From Paramixta manurensis (GTDB lineage: Bacteria > Pseudomonadota > Gammaproteobacteria > Enterobacterales > Enterobacteriaceae), in the NCBI RefSeq assembly GCF_013285385.1, contig NZ_CP054212.1:3038001-3102000 (forward strand): 64,000 bases of DNA, written 5' to 3'. The position numbers were made by a program, and so were the translations under genes. Within the stretch, counting starts at the first letter, position 1; each line of letters begins with the position of its first letter. Below, in pieces: positions 53,779 to 62,358 of this stretch. The notes under the pieces are model-generated. The model was not told the origin of the DNA. It ran no database searches and saw nothing but the letters and a program-made list of their open reading frames with translations.

Positions 53779-55431
53779 CTAGTAGCCGGTGTCGGTTCTT
53801 TCTACTGCATCCAGCGTCGCTTTTTCACGCTCGTTGCCGGTTAGCTCGTAAAGCTTACCGTCACGCATTTCTAATAAGCGATCGGCATGAATGAAGTAAT
53901 GATCATCATGGCTGATAGCGAAGACCGTTTTCCCCATTTCGCGCAGCCACGGCAGCAGTTCACGGTAGAAAATACGCCGAAAATGCGGATCCTGATCGGC
54001 AGCCCATTCATCCAACAGTAAAATATCGCGCTGTTCCGCGGTCGCTAACAGTAACGCCAGGCGTTTGCTCTGCCCTTTCGATAGCTGCAAATTGAGCACC
54101 TTATTGCCTTCCAGCTTTAACTTGTCCTGCATTTTCAGGCGCTCAAGCCACTGTTGGACGCGGGCCGGATCGGCCGGTTCACCGCCACGACCAATCAACC
54201 GATCAAACAGGTGTACATCAGTAAAGACGGCGGAAAAAAGCTGGCGATACTCATCCATCTGCGCCAAATCCACCGCTTCATCATCCACCAATAACGTACC
54301 GGAAACCGGCTGGTATAACCCGGTAAGCAGCATCGCCAGCGTTGATTTACCGCTACCGTTACCGCCAATCAGGAACACCAGTTCACCGCGTTTAAGCGTC
54401 AGATTAACCGGCCCAACGGCAAAGCCCTTCTCACCGTAGTGGAAAACCACTTCGCGTAACTCCAGCGTTTGCCAGTTTTTTACCGCCGGGAGCACCGTGA
54501 AGGTTTCACGGTAGTCAGCCAAACGGAACGCCCGTAATTTATTAAAGGCCACTTGGGCGGTGAGTAAGGTCGGCAACGCGCCAACCGCCTGCAACAATGG
54601 CGTGCGTAAGAACAACAGCGTCAGTGAATAGGTCGCCGCCACGGCGGTATCCGCCCAGCCAAGACTGTTCGCCATAAAGAATGCCACGCCAATCGCGCCC
54701 AGCATCATGATATTTGACCAGTTAACCGCGCTAAGGTGAAAGGTATCAGCACGCACAATATGATGGCGGTAGTCACGCGCATCAACCTGATAAACCGTGT
54801 CATAAATTTGCTGTGCCCGATCGCGGTTTAGCGCTAACTCTTTACGCCCTTCAATGACCGTTTGGTAATCGTGATACAGACGGTCTTCAATGTCGCGCAG
54901 CTTTGCCATATGGCGGTAAACCCGCGCCACCAGCAACCAGCCGCCAATAATGGTAATCGCTACCCAAATTGCAGTCACTAACAGCATACGCGGCGATAAC
55001 CACGCCAGGTAAGCCGCCGAGCCGAGAGTGAGAATAATGCCCTGAATCAATTCCGGCAGGCGAACAAAGGCGATGGTGATATTGCGAATATCGCTGGTTA
55101 GCCCCGCCAGCAACTGAGCGTTGCCGATCTGTTCGATACGCGCAATCTGCGTATCCAGAATACGTTTAATAAACTCACCGCGCAGGCGATAAACGAAATG
55201 GTGACCCAGCAACGTCAGCGCCAATTGAGAGGCTAACGTCACGGCCATTAACAGCAGTAACAGACCAAGAAACTGCGGTAAAACGGCGAGTGAAGAGTTA
55301 ATAGTGACAATCAGTTCGCGATTGATAAAGGCAATCAACCCAATCCCTAACGCGGCACTGAGTAGGCTCAGTAAGATAACGGTAATAAACGGCCAGCGGT
55401 ATTGCTTATAAACAACGCGGAGCAACTCCAT
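53779..55431 (-). CDS. yojI: Cyclic-peptide ABC exporter YojI
   Basis: Inner-membrane half-transporter with fused ATPase (PvdE/SyrD-like cyclic peptide exporter family). E. coli YojI exports microcin J25. The 550-aa product has six membrane segments in the first 300 residues, then an ATPase with Walker A GGNGSGKST, signature LSKGQSKR and Walker B ILLLDEWAADQ. MELLRVVYKQYRWPFI at 55431 aligns with the E. coli start. A Fur-like box lies upstream. Confidence 0.94.
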   Translation of the reverse strand: MELLRVVYKQYRWPFITVILLSLLSAALGIGLIAFINRELIVTINSSLAVLPQFLGLLLLLMAVTLASQLALTLLGHHFVYRLRGEFIKRILDTQIARIEQIGNAQLLAGLTSDIRNITIAFVRLPELIQGIILTLGSAAYLAWLSPRMLLVTAIWVAITIIGGWLLVARVYRHMAKLRDIEDRLYHDYQTVIEGRKELALNRDRAQQIYDTVYQVDARDYRHHIVRADTFHLSAVNWSNIMMLGAIGVAFFMANSLGWADTAVAATYSLTLLFLRTPLLQAVGALPTLLTAQVAFNKLRAFRLADYRETFTVLPAVKNWQTLELREVVFHYGEKGFAVGPVNLTLKRGELVFLIGGNGSGKSTLAMLLTGLYQPVSGTLLVDDEAVDLAQMDEYRQLFSAVFTDVHLFDRLIGRGGEPADPARVQQWLERLKMQDKLKLEGNKVLNLQLSKGQSKRLALLLATAEQRDILLLDEWAADQDPHFRRIFYRELLPWLREMGKTVFAISHDDHYFIHADRLLEMRDGKLYELTGNEREKATLDAVERTDTGY

Positions 55432-55488
55432 AACAACATCCTGGTTAAACAAAAGCAGCCTGCAGTTTAATCAGAAGATAATCGATAG

Positions 55489-55503
55489 CAATAATAATTC
55501 TCA
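55489..55503 (-). promoter_or_regulatory. Fur-like box upstream of yojI
   Basis: On the minus strand TGAGAATTATTATTG matches the 7-1-7 Fur core TGATAATnATTATCA at 11 of 14 positions, about 58 bp upstream of the yojI start codon and within the gap after alkB. Confidence 0.65.
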
Positions 55504-55543
55504 TTTTGCTTTGCTAACGATGTCGTTTTAAACGTTTTCTGGC

Positions 55544-56185
55544 TTAACGTACCCGGCGAAAAGTGAGATTGTAGCGAAACGCACCGGCGAGCGGATGGAT
55601 GCCGGGTTTTACCGGCAAAATGCCATGAAACCGCAGGCGTGAAGGGCCGCCCCATACCACCACATCCCCATGCTCCAGCAAGACACGCTGTGTTGCATCG
55701 CCACGCTCAAAACCGCCGAACAAAAACACCGCCGGTAACCCCAACGAGACCGATACAATCGGCTGATGAAAATCCTTCTCATCTTTATCCTGATGCAGGG
55801 TTAGCTTGGCGCCCGGTTCATAGCGATTAATCAGACATGCATCGGGATTAAACCGGGGGAAACCCGCTTGCTCCGCCGCCGCGATCGCCAAATGACGAAA
55901 GTGTTCCGGCATCGGCGGCCATGTCTTGCCGCTGGCTGGCTCCCGATCGCTATATTGATAACCGCGCGCGTTGCTGGTCCAGCCCAGGTCACCGCAGTTG
56001 GTCATTGCCACCGACATGCGGTGCCCGCCCGGCGTGATGCGATGTTCGAAGGGATTACCGGCGGCAATCTCATTAATAGCAGCCAGTAAGCTCTCTGCCC
56101 GATCCCGCGCCAGGCGGCGGATGATCAATGCGCCTTCCGCGAGCGGCTCCGTCCATGGCGCTTCGTCGTTAAAAAGATCAAGCAT
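55544..56185 (-). CDS. alkB: DNA oxidative demethylase AlkB
   Basis: Fe(II)/2-oxoglutarate dioxygenase that repairs 1-methyladenine and 3-methylcytosine. The 213-aa product has the iron ligands His131 and Asp133 (LTLHQDKDE) and His187 (LRFHGI), and the 2-oxoglutarate-binding C-terminal RYNLTFRRVR. E. coli alkB is in an operon with ada; here ada is missing and a His-rich membrane protein gene lies 57 bp upstream. Confidence 0.97.
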   Translation of the reverse strand: MLDLFNDEAPWTEPLAEGALIIRRLARDRAESLLAAINEIAAGNPFEHRITPGGHRMSVAMTNCGDLGWTSNARGYQYSDREPASGKTWPPMPEHFRHLAIAAAEQAGFPRFNPDACLINRYEPGAKLTLHQDKDEKDFHQPIVSVSLGLPAVFLFGGFERGDATQRVLLEHGDVVVWGGPSRLRFHGILPVKPGIHPLAGAFRYNLTFRRVR

Positions 56186-56242
56186 GATGGCTCCGGTTAG
56201 GTGGCAGTGTCGGGTCAGGTATTTGTCAGCTCATCATAAAGA

Positions 56243-56773
56243 TTACGCAGGCGGTAGCGCCGATAACGCTTCCTGCAACTCATTCCAGACAACTTCGCTG
56301 AGGTAGTTATCTTCCGGCGGTTGGCGGTGGGTTTCCGCTTCACGCGGCGTTCCACACTCTGTGTCATGCGCAGGCTGCCGATCGTGTTCCCGCCAATGAG
56401 CATGACCGCCAGCATGATGATGGCCGTGACGCCCAAACCCTTGATGACGTTGCCGAATAAACTGTTCGCGCTGTTCCGGCGTCATCTGCATCCAACGTTG
56501 ATGCATGCGGCGATGTTCACGTGCCATACCAAACATCCCCGGACGGAAGCCCAATCCGCCGAACAGAATACGGCACAGTACCAGTATCCCCAGCGCTTGC
56601 CAAAAACCGATGCTTTTCACACCGAGTAAGGCGGGCAACAACGCATTCCACAGGGACATTACCAGCAAACCCAGCACCGCAACCAGCACTACGCCGAGCA
56701 GTAACGGCTTCGACATCGAACGACCGCCGAATCGGTGCCCATGCGTATGCCGGTGTATATCAAAATCTCTCAT
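56243..56773 (-). CDS. His-rich small membrane protein
   Basis: A 176-aa protein: a His-rich N-terminus (IHRHTHGHRF), two adjacent hydrophobic segments (about residues 23-47 and 56-75), and a soluble tail with RHGHHHAGGHAHWREHD that could bind metal. I recognise the FWQALGILVLCRILFGG segment as recurring in uncharacterised membrane proteins, but no named family. GAGGAG precedes the ATG. It occupies the position of E. coli ada between apbE and alkB. Confidence 0.75.
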   Translation of the reverse strand: MRDFDIHRHTHGHRFGGRSMSKPLLLGVVLVAVLGLLVMSLWNALLPALLGVKSIGFWQALGILVLCRILFGGLGFRPGMFGMAREHRRMHQRWMQMTPEQREQFIRQRHQGFGRHGHHHAGGHAHWREHDRQPAHDTECGTPREAETHRQPPEDNYLSEVVWNELQEALSALPPA

Positions 56774-56914
56774 CTTATTTTCTCCTCACGGTATAACCTG
56801 ATTATGGCTTCTGGTGAGTTAGACGAATGAGCCGCAGAAATATTGTCAAAAAAAATGCTTTTTTTACTTAGTGGCAAAGCATTGAGTAATGGCTACAACA
56901 TAACTTACTGATGG

Positions 56915-57958
56915 CTATGGCTTTTGGATAAAGGCGGCGAATTGCGGCGACATCCAGATACTGAAACCTTGTTGCTGTTTAGTAATCAGATAAACCGCCA
57001 GTTGCTGTTGTAGCGCCAGCTGTTTCGCTTTTTCGGTGCCCAATACCATTAGCCCGGTATCCCAGGCGTCGGCTTCCAGTGCCGTGGTCGCAATCACCGT
57101 GGCGGATACCAGGCGGTGTTCAATTGGCCGACCGGTTACCGGGTCGATAACATGGGAAATCCGTTTGCCGTCCAGTTCATAATAGTTGCGATAACTCCCG
57201 GAGGTACTGATGCCATGCCCCTGGAGATCAACAATCGCCTGTACCGCATTTTCCTGGTCGGTGGGCTTTTGAATCGCCACGCGCCACGCCTTACCTTGTG
57301 GATTCTGCCCACGGCTTAACACCGCCCCACCAACCGAAACCAGATAATTATTGATCCCTTCTTTTTCCATCAAACGCGCTAAATGGTCGGTGGCAAAACC
57401 TTCGCCCACGGTGGAAAGGTCAACATACAGCGTTGGCAGATCCTTCTGAAGCCAGGCGCCATCGACACGGCGAATCACCTGTAAATGCGCCAGGCCGGTT
57501 TGCGCGCGCGCGGCATCGATCTTAGCCTGGCTAGGGGTCTTCTGCGGCTGACGATTTGGCCCGAACCCCCACAGATTAACCAGTGGGCCAACGGTAATAT
57601 CCATTGCGCCGCCGGTTTGTTTGCCGACGCGCAACGCCAGCGTGACAATATCTGCCATCTCATCGCTCACCGGCTGCGGCTGGTTTCCCCGGTATTGGTT
57701 GAAGCGTGAAAGTACCGAATCATGTTTCCAGGTTGAAAGCTGGTGGTCATCCTCATCAAGCTGCTGTTGGATCTTGTGCCTGAGCGTCGATTCCCGTTGC
57801 GCATCCACCCCCGCCAGACTGACTCGCCATACCGTGCCCATGGTTTTTCCTTCCAGCACTAGCGCAGCAGTTGAAGTTTGATGACGCGTATTATCATCAC
57901 AGGCGGAAACAGTCAGTAATGCCAAAAAAGTGGCATACCGCAGAGTAAAAGAACGCAT
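56915..57958 (-). CDS. apbE: FAD:protein FMN transferase ApbE
   Basis: Periplasmic lipoprotein that attaches FMN covalently to Thr of NqrB/RnfD-type flavoproteins. The 347-aa product has lipobox-like LTVSAC near residue 20, and the ApbE motifs GTVWRVS, GGAMDITVGPLVNLWGFGP and DLSTVGEGFATDHLA. AAGGAT precedes the ATG. It lies next to the ompC region as in E. coli. Confidence 0.95.
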   Translation of the reverse strand: MRSFTLRYATFLALLTVSACDDNTRHQTSTAALVLEGKTMGTVWRVSLAGVDAQRESTLRHKIQQQLDEDDHQLSTWKHDSVLSRFNQYRGNQPQPVSDEMADIVTLALRVGKQTGGAMDITVGPLVNLWGFGPNRQPQKTPSQAKIDAARAQTGLAHLQVIRRVDGAWLQKDLPTLYVDLSTVGEGFATDHLARLMEKEGINNYLVSVGGAVLSRGQNPQGKAWRVAIQKPTDQENAVQAIVDLQGHGISTSGSYRNYYELDGKRISHVIDPVTGRPIEHRLVSATVIATTALEADAWDTGLMVLGTEKAKQLALQQQLAVYLITKQQQGFSIWMSPQFAAFIQKP

Positions 57959-58125
57959 GAAAAATCCTTATAAAGTGCATTATCAGTGGCAGCCGAACCG
58001 CACAAATCGCTTGTAAAATAAGCAAATCTGCCTTGACCGCTGGGCTAATACCCCGCAGAATGGCCTTTCTGAGACGGAAATCTCAGGTTAAGTTAATACT
58101 TTTTGCAGTAACAAAGGAGACCCTT

Positions 58126-58245
58126 ATGCAAAATATCGTGCTCCTCCTGGTACTTACGGGGATCTTAATCTTCTCCGGCTATAAATATTATAAAGAGACA
58201 CGTAATAAAATCGTGTCTCCTCGTCAACGCCATCACCAGAAATAG
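58126..58245 (+). CDS. 39-aa single-span membrane protein
   Basis: The product is MQNIVLLLVLTGILIFSGY followed by a basic tail ending RQRHHQK. One transmembrane helix with a positively charged cytoplasmic end is predicted. AAAGGAGA lies 6 nt before the ATG, and a strong terminator follows the stop, so it looks like a self-contained gene. The longer frame from 58033 is rejected because it lacks a ribosome-binding site. The function is unknown. Confidence 0.7.
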   Translation: MQNIVLLLVLTGILIFSGYKYYKETRNKIVSPRQRHHQK

Positions 58246-58251
58246 CTTTCC

Positions 58252-58275
58252 GCCCCGCCCTACGCGGGGCTTTTT
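58252..58275 (+). terminator. Rho-independent terminator
   Basis: GCCCCGC/GCGGGGC hairpin followed by T5, seven bases past the 39-aa gene. Confidence 0.9.
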
Positions 58276-58284
58276 CCTGGTGCG

Positions 58285-58743
58285 CTACAGCCCTAATGCG
58301 CTCAGGCTGGCATGATCGTCCGGCCTTCTACCCAGCGGCCAGTGAAACAGACGCTCACTCTCATCAATCGGCACATCGTTAATGCAGGCGAAGCGTTCGA
58401 TCATCAAGCCATCTGCGCCAAAACGCCAGTTTTCATTACCGTAACTGCGGTACCAGTGCCCATTATCATCATGCCACTCATAGGCGAAACGGACCGCGAT
58501 CACATCATTTTGCCAAGCCCACAGCTCCTTGATTAAACGGTACTCAAGCTCTTTTGCCCATTTACGGGTTAAGAACTGCACCACTTCCGCGCGGCCATTG
58601 ACGAACTCGGCGCGATTCCGCCAACGCGTGTCTTGGGTATAAACTTGCGATACCCGTTGTGGATCGCGTGAATTCCACGCATCTTCCGCTAATCGAACTT
58701 TTTGCGTGGCGCTCTCAAAATCAAACGGGGGAACCAAAGCCAT
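58285..58743 (-). CDS. DUF1348 (NTF2-like) family protein
   Basis: A 152-aa soluble protein with the SnoaL/NTF2-like fold of DUF1348. The motifs DTRWRNRAEFVNGR, RFAYEWHDDNGHWYRSYGNENW and GLMIERFACINDVPI are typical. The enzymatic role is unknown. It is divergent from a TetR gene, with two perfect 18-bp palindromes in between, so that regulator very likely controls it. The ATG at 58743 is used because the longer frame crosses the operators. Confidence 0.88.
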   Translation of the reverse strand: MALVPPFDFESATQKVRLAEDAWNSRDPQRVSQVYTQDTRWRNRAEFVNGRAEVVQFLTRKWAKELEYRLIKELWAWQNDVIAVRFAYEWHDDNGHWYRSYGNENWRFGADGLMIERFACINDVPIDESERLFHWPLGRRPDDHASLSALGL

Positions 58744-58760
58744 AATGCCTCCAGAGTCAG

Positions 58761-58778
58761 GTAGACAGATTTGTCTAC
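58761..58778. promoter_or_regulatory. TetR operator 1
   Basis: GTAGACAGATTTGTCTAC is a palindrome with 8-bp arms. It covers the tetR -35 (TAGACA, 58762-58767), which lies 17 bp from a -10 TATACT (58785-58790). Confidence 0.85.
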
Positions 58779-58797
58779 TTAATTTATACTGTCGCAT

Positions 58798-58815
58798 GTA
58801 GACAGACTTGTCTAC
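58798..58815. promoter_or_regulatory. TetR operator 2
   Basis: GTAGACAGACTTGTCTAC repeats operator 1 with one base changed in the centre, 37 bp away centre to centre. It covers a minus-strand -35 (TAGACA, 58814-58809) that is 18 bp from AGTATA, the reverse complement of the tetR -10. Confidence 0.85.
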
Positions 58816-58837
58816 TTAAATTTTTCATGGAGTTTTT

Positions 58838-59422
58838 ATGCTGTCGCCTGAACCATTTGATCCCCATGCCAGCGCCCAGGAACGTATCCTGAATTGCGCC
58901 CATCAGTTGTTTTACCAGAACGGGATTCGCGCCACCGGGGTGGATAAAATTATTGCGGGCGCCGGGGTCACTAAAGTGACTTTTTACCGCCATTTTCCGG
59001 CGAAAAATGCCTTGGTGCTGGCGTTTCTACGTCGACGACATCAGCGCTGGATGCAAGGGTTTAGTCAGACGTTGGCGGATGCCTTGCGGCAAGAAACGCT
59101 GGCCGATGCTCTGCCGCATGCGCTGGAAAGCTGGTTCAGCCAGCCGGACTTTCGCGGCTGTGCGTTTATCAATGCCGCCACTGAACTGGCAGATACACAG
59201 CCAGAAGCGTTGTCGCTGGTGGTAGAGCACAAATGCGCGATGCGCGATGAGATTGCACGGCATCTTCCGCCCCACGCAGGCAATCGGGCGGATGTCATCG
59301 CCATGCTGGTCGATGGTGCAATTGTTCAGGTGCAGATGGGCAAAAGTGTCGAACAGACGGTGAGGCAGTTGCGGGATGGGCTGGCGGCGCTGCTGGCGCC
59401 GGAAACAAACAGGGCGACATAA
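58838..59422 (+). CDS. TetR-family transcriptional regulator
   Basis: A 194-aa regulator. The N-terminal helix-turn-helix spans ILNCAHQLFYQNGIRATGVDKI and VTKVTFYRHF, and the C-terminal domain has the FRGCAFINAATE segment of a TetR subgroup that often controls a neighbouring small enzyme gene. The twin operators in the intergenic region predict autoregulation plus repression of the DUF1348 gene. Its last codons overlap the ompC terminator hairpin. Confidence 0.88.
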   Translation: MLSPEPFDPHASAQERILNCAHQLFYQNGIRATGVDKIIAGAGVTKVTFYRHFPAKNALVLAFLRRRHQRWMQGFSQTLADALRQETLADALPHALESWFSQPDFRGCAFINAATELADTQPEALSLVVEHKCAMRDEIARHLPPHAGNRADVIAMLVDGAIVQVQMGKSVEQTVRQLRDGLAALLAPETNRAT

Positions 59423-59433
59423 TGCCGCCCTGT
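59409..59433 (-). terminator. Terminator hairpin of ompC overlapping the tetR 3' end
   Basis: ACAGGGCG/CGCCCTGT stem followed on the minus strand by TTGTTT. It lies 18 bp past the ompC stop and contains the tetR stop codon. Confidence 0.7.
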
Positions 59434-59450
59434 GGGATACGCGTAAAGAC

Positions 59451-60593
59451 TTAGAACTGGTAAACCAGGCCCAGCGCGACCACGTCATCGGTGCTGATGT
59501 CAGCGGCGCGGGTAAAGTCGCTACTGTCGATCAGGTTGATTTTGTAGTCAACATAGGTGGACATGTTTTTGTTGAAGTAGTAGGTGGCACCTACGTCAAC
59601 GAATTTAACCAGATCCTGGCTGCCAAAGGTTTGGCCGCTTGCGGAGGTACCGAGATCTTTCGCACGGGTTTGGTTATAGCCCACGAACGGACGCAGACCG
59701 AAGTCAAACTGGTAAGCCGCATAGGCTTCGAACAGTTGAGACTTGTTAGCATAACCGAAGGCATTATCGCCAGCGTCATTCAGGGTGCCGCTACCGAAGC
59801 GAGAAGCGTTATACGCCTGGGTAAACATTGCAGACAGGTAGATGTTGTTCGCATCATATTTCAGGCCGCCTGAGTAGGCTTCCGCACGGTCACCGCTACC
59901 CATAATACCTGCGCCTTTACCTGCGCCGTTTTGCGCATTGGTACGGTCAGAACTGGAGAACGCACCGGCCAGGCTCACGCCGCCGCCGATATCGTAGTTC
60001 ACAGACATACCGTAGCCGTCACCGTTCTGGGTCAGCACGCCACGGCTACCGTCTTCGCCGCCGCCATCATTTTTACCCTGATACTGCAGGGCAAAGTTCA
60101 GGCCATCAACCAGGCCGAAGAAGTTGGTATTACGGTAGGTCGCCACGCCATTAGCACGTGAGAACAGGAACTGGTCCGCGCCATAGGTGGAACCATCAAA
60201 CTCGGGCTGCATGTCAGTATAAGCGGCAACATCATAAATCACGCCAGTGTTACGACCGTAGTCGAATGAACCAGCATCGCCAAATTTCAAACCAGCGAAA
60301 CCATAACGGGTAAAGGCATTATCACCGTCGCTTTCCGGGGTGTTAACGTTTACCTGATATTCCCACTGGCCGTAACCGGTCAGTTGGTCGTTGATTTGGG
60401 TTTCGCCTTTAAAACCAAGACGGATATAGCTTTGGTCACCATTAACAGAATGGTCGTCAGAGAAATAGTGCAGGCCATCAACCAAACCGTACAGATCCAG
60501 TTTGTTGCCGTCTTTGTTGTAGACTTCTGCTGCGCCCGCGGAGCCAGCGATCAGCATTGCGGGTACCATCAGGGAAAGAACTCGAAGTTTCAT
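59451..60593 (-). CDS. ompC: Outer-membrane general porin, OmpC-like
   Basis: Trimeric 16-strand porin of 380 aa. A signal peptide (MKLRVLSLMVPAMLIAGSAGA) is cleaved before AEVYNKDGNKLDLYG. The segments YGQWEYQVN, GFAGLKFGDAGSFDYGRN (constriction loop entry) and the C-terminal VALGLVYQF with terminal Phe are classical. I call it ompC and not ompF because micF lies divergently upstream and apbE/alkB/yojI lie downstream, as in E. coli. Confidence 0.93.
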   Translation of the reverse strand: MKLRVLSLMVPAMLIAGSAGAAEVYNKDGNKLDLYGLVDGLHYFSDDHSVNGDQSYIRLGFKGETQINDQLTGYGQWEYQVNVNTPESDGDNAFTRYGFAGLKFGDAGSFDYGRNTGVIYDVAAYTDMQPEFDGSTYGADQFLFSRANGVATYRNTNFFGLVDGLNFALQYQGKNDGGGEDGSRGVLTQNGDGYGMSVNYDIGGGVSLAGAFSSSDRTNAQNGAGKGAGIMGSGDRAEAYSGGLKYDANNIYLSAMFTQAYNASRFGSGTLNDAGDNAFGYANKSQLFEAYAAYQFDFGLRPFVGYNQTRAKDLGTSASGQTFGSQDLVKFVDVGATYYFNKNMSTYVDYKINLIDSSDFTRAADISTDDVVALGLVYQF

Positions 60594-60912
60594 TTTATTA
60601 CCCTCTATTATGTGCCTTTATTTGCCACTGCGTGCTGAATGTTTAAAATTCAGCCGGCAACCCATTGTCAATTCGAGGGCGGTAATAATCTATAAAGAAA
60701 ATGCTACTAAATTTCCGAAACTGTTTCATTCCTTTTCATATATATTTCTAAATGTGTTATTCGCGGAACTTTTATACAGCACGATAAGATAAAAAATATA
60801 GCACTAATAATCAAAAATTATATAAATCTTTAAAAAACAAAAAGATAGCAAAAGTGTGATTTGAGCACTGAATGATAAAACAAAACCAAAGTCGGCATAT
60901 AGAATAGATACC
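60594..60912. promoter_or_regulatory. ompC-micF divergent control region
   Basis: AT-rich 319-bp region between divergent ompC and micF. It must hold the ompC leader and the OmpR-dependent promoters. A micF -10-like TAGAAT (60900-60905) ends 7 bp before the RNA start. I did not delimit individual OmpR boxes. Confidence 0.6.
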
Positions 60913-61011
60913 GCTATCATCATTTTATTTTATTATTACCTTCATTCACCCCGAATGAGATGTTTTACCCTTATTTTTATTCCCGCCGGACCTTGTGTCC
61001 GGCTTTTTTTT
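60913..61011 (+). ncRNA. micF: MicF antisense regulatory RNA
   Basis: The 5' end GCTATCATCATT matches E. coli MicF, whose first bases pair with the ompF ribosome-binding site. CTTCATTCACCCCGAATG resembles the MicF internal segment, and the 3' end is a GCCGGAC/GTCCGGC hairpin (60985-61003) with T8. Length is about 99 nt. It is divergent from ompC as in E. coli. Confidence 0.88.
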
Positions 61012-61188
61012 AAGTTTTTTTCAGGAAACGTCATTGACGGTAAACTTCCTAATTACGCTGAAAATAAGCGTAAAAACCCTCCGCTGAGATGCATTCATTT
61101 CCGCATTTTTTGCACAAAAATCATCAAATATATCTTAGCTTAATTAATTTTTGAAATTAACAAATCACCTCATTAACGCGCTGAAACA

Positions 61189-62358
61189 TTACCGCTCGCG
61201 TAACGATTCCTTGATTTTATTCAACGGCTTAATTAAATAATCCATTACCGATTTTTGCCCGGTTTTAATCTCGACGCTGGCAACCATGCCAGGAACAATA
61301 GGAAATTTTCGACCAGCGCGATTAGTTAATTCCGCTTTTTGGGTACGGACATACACGCGATAGTAATATTGGTCGCGTTTTACTTCATCTTGCAGCGTAT
61401 CCGGTGAGACCGTTTCGACTTCGCCTGGCAGTGAGCCATAAATAGAGGAGTCGTAAGCGGTGATTTTTACTTCAGCGGCCAGGCCGGGGCGGATCCAGGC
61501 GATATCGCGTGGGTTAATCCGGGTTTCAATCAGTAACTGATCCTCAAGCGGAACGATCTCCATAAGTTTGCCGCCCGGCTGTAATACGCCGCCTACCGTT
61601 GTTACCTGAATATCCTTAACAATACCGCGCACTGGCGAGTAGAGTGTCGCGCGGGTTAACTGGTCTTCTTTACCGGCCAACACCTGCAATTGCGCATCCA
61701 GATCGGCGTTATTTTTTACCTGCTCTTCACGGGCGCGTACCGCATAGTCGTTTTTGGCTTCGTCAATTTTTCCGCGTAGGTCGCTAACCTGACGGCGCAA
61801 GCGAATCACTTCGACCTGCCCCGCCGCGCCTTTAGCCACCAGAGGTTCAGTCATGCGTAGCTCATCCTGAACCAACTTCATTGATTGTTCGAGGTTACTG
61901 ACGGTTTCCGTTAAATTGCGGCGGCGGGATTGATACAACTGCATTTCCCGCGCCACCAGCTCCGGTTCCTGCCGGGTAGCGGCGCTAAATTGCAACGGCG
62001 CGCCGGTCAGTTCGGCACGCAACCGCTCCGCTGAGGCGCGTAAGGTACGTGCTTTTGCCTGCGCTTCGCCAAAGTTAGACTGGAAACGCGTGGGGTCGAG
62101 CCGGGCTAAAATCTCTCCCTTTTCAACAATATCCCCTTCATGCACATTAAGCTGATTAACAATGCCGCCATCCAGGCTCTCGATCACCTGGGCACGACTG
62201 GAGGGCGTCACTTTGCCGGTTCCCACCGTGACCTCATCCAGAATGGCGAAGTGCGCCCACACCAAAAATAACACCAGCGTCGCGCTACATAGCCAAATAA
62301 TCGTCGATGTGCGTCGCTCATTACGACTGAGATCTTTTTCCACCGTGACCAGACTCAT
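61189..62358 (-). CDS. HlyD-family periplasmic adaptor of a type I secretion system
   Basis: Membrane-fusion protein that links an inner-membrane ABC exporter to a TolC-like outer-membrane channel. The 389-aa product has one N-terminal membrane segment (STIIWLCSATLVLFLVWAHF), a biotinyl-lipoyl-like region (ESLDGGIVNQLNVHEGDIVEKGE), a long coiled coil (about 130-230) and the C-terminal beta barrel with IVPGMVASVEIKTGQKSV. It overlaps the ABC gene by four bases. It resembles the LapC type used for large adhesins. Confidence 0.9.
   Translation of the reverse strand: MSLVTVEKDLSRNERRTSTIIWLCSATLVLFLVWAHFAILDEVTVGTGKVTPSSRAQVIESLDGGIVNQLNVHEGDIVEKGEILARLDPTRFQSNFGEAQAKARTLRASAERLRAELTGAPLQFSAATRQEPELVAREMQLYQSRRRNLTETVSNLEQSMKLVQDELRMTEPLVAKGAAGQVEVIRLRRQVSDLRGKIDEAKNDYAVRAREEQVKNNADLDAQLQVLAGKEDQLTRATLYSPVRGIVKDIQVTTVGGVLQPGGKLMEIVPLEDQLLIETRINPRDIAWIRPGLAAEVKITAYDSSIYGSLPGEVETVSPDTLQDEVKRDQYYYRVYVRTQKAELTNRAGRKFPIVPGMVASVEIKTGQKSVMDYLIKPLNKIKESLRER

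Noticed and set aside
59376..59873. 165-codon plus-strand open frame opposite ompC
   Set aside because: Antisense to a clearly identified porin gene and without homology that I can recognise.
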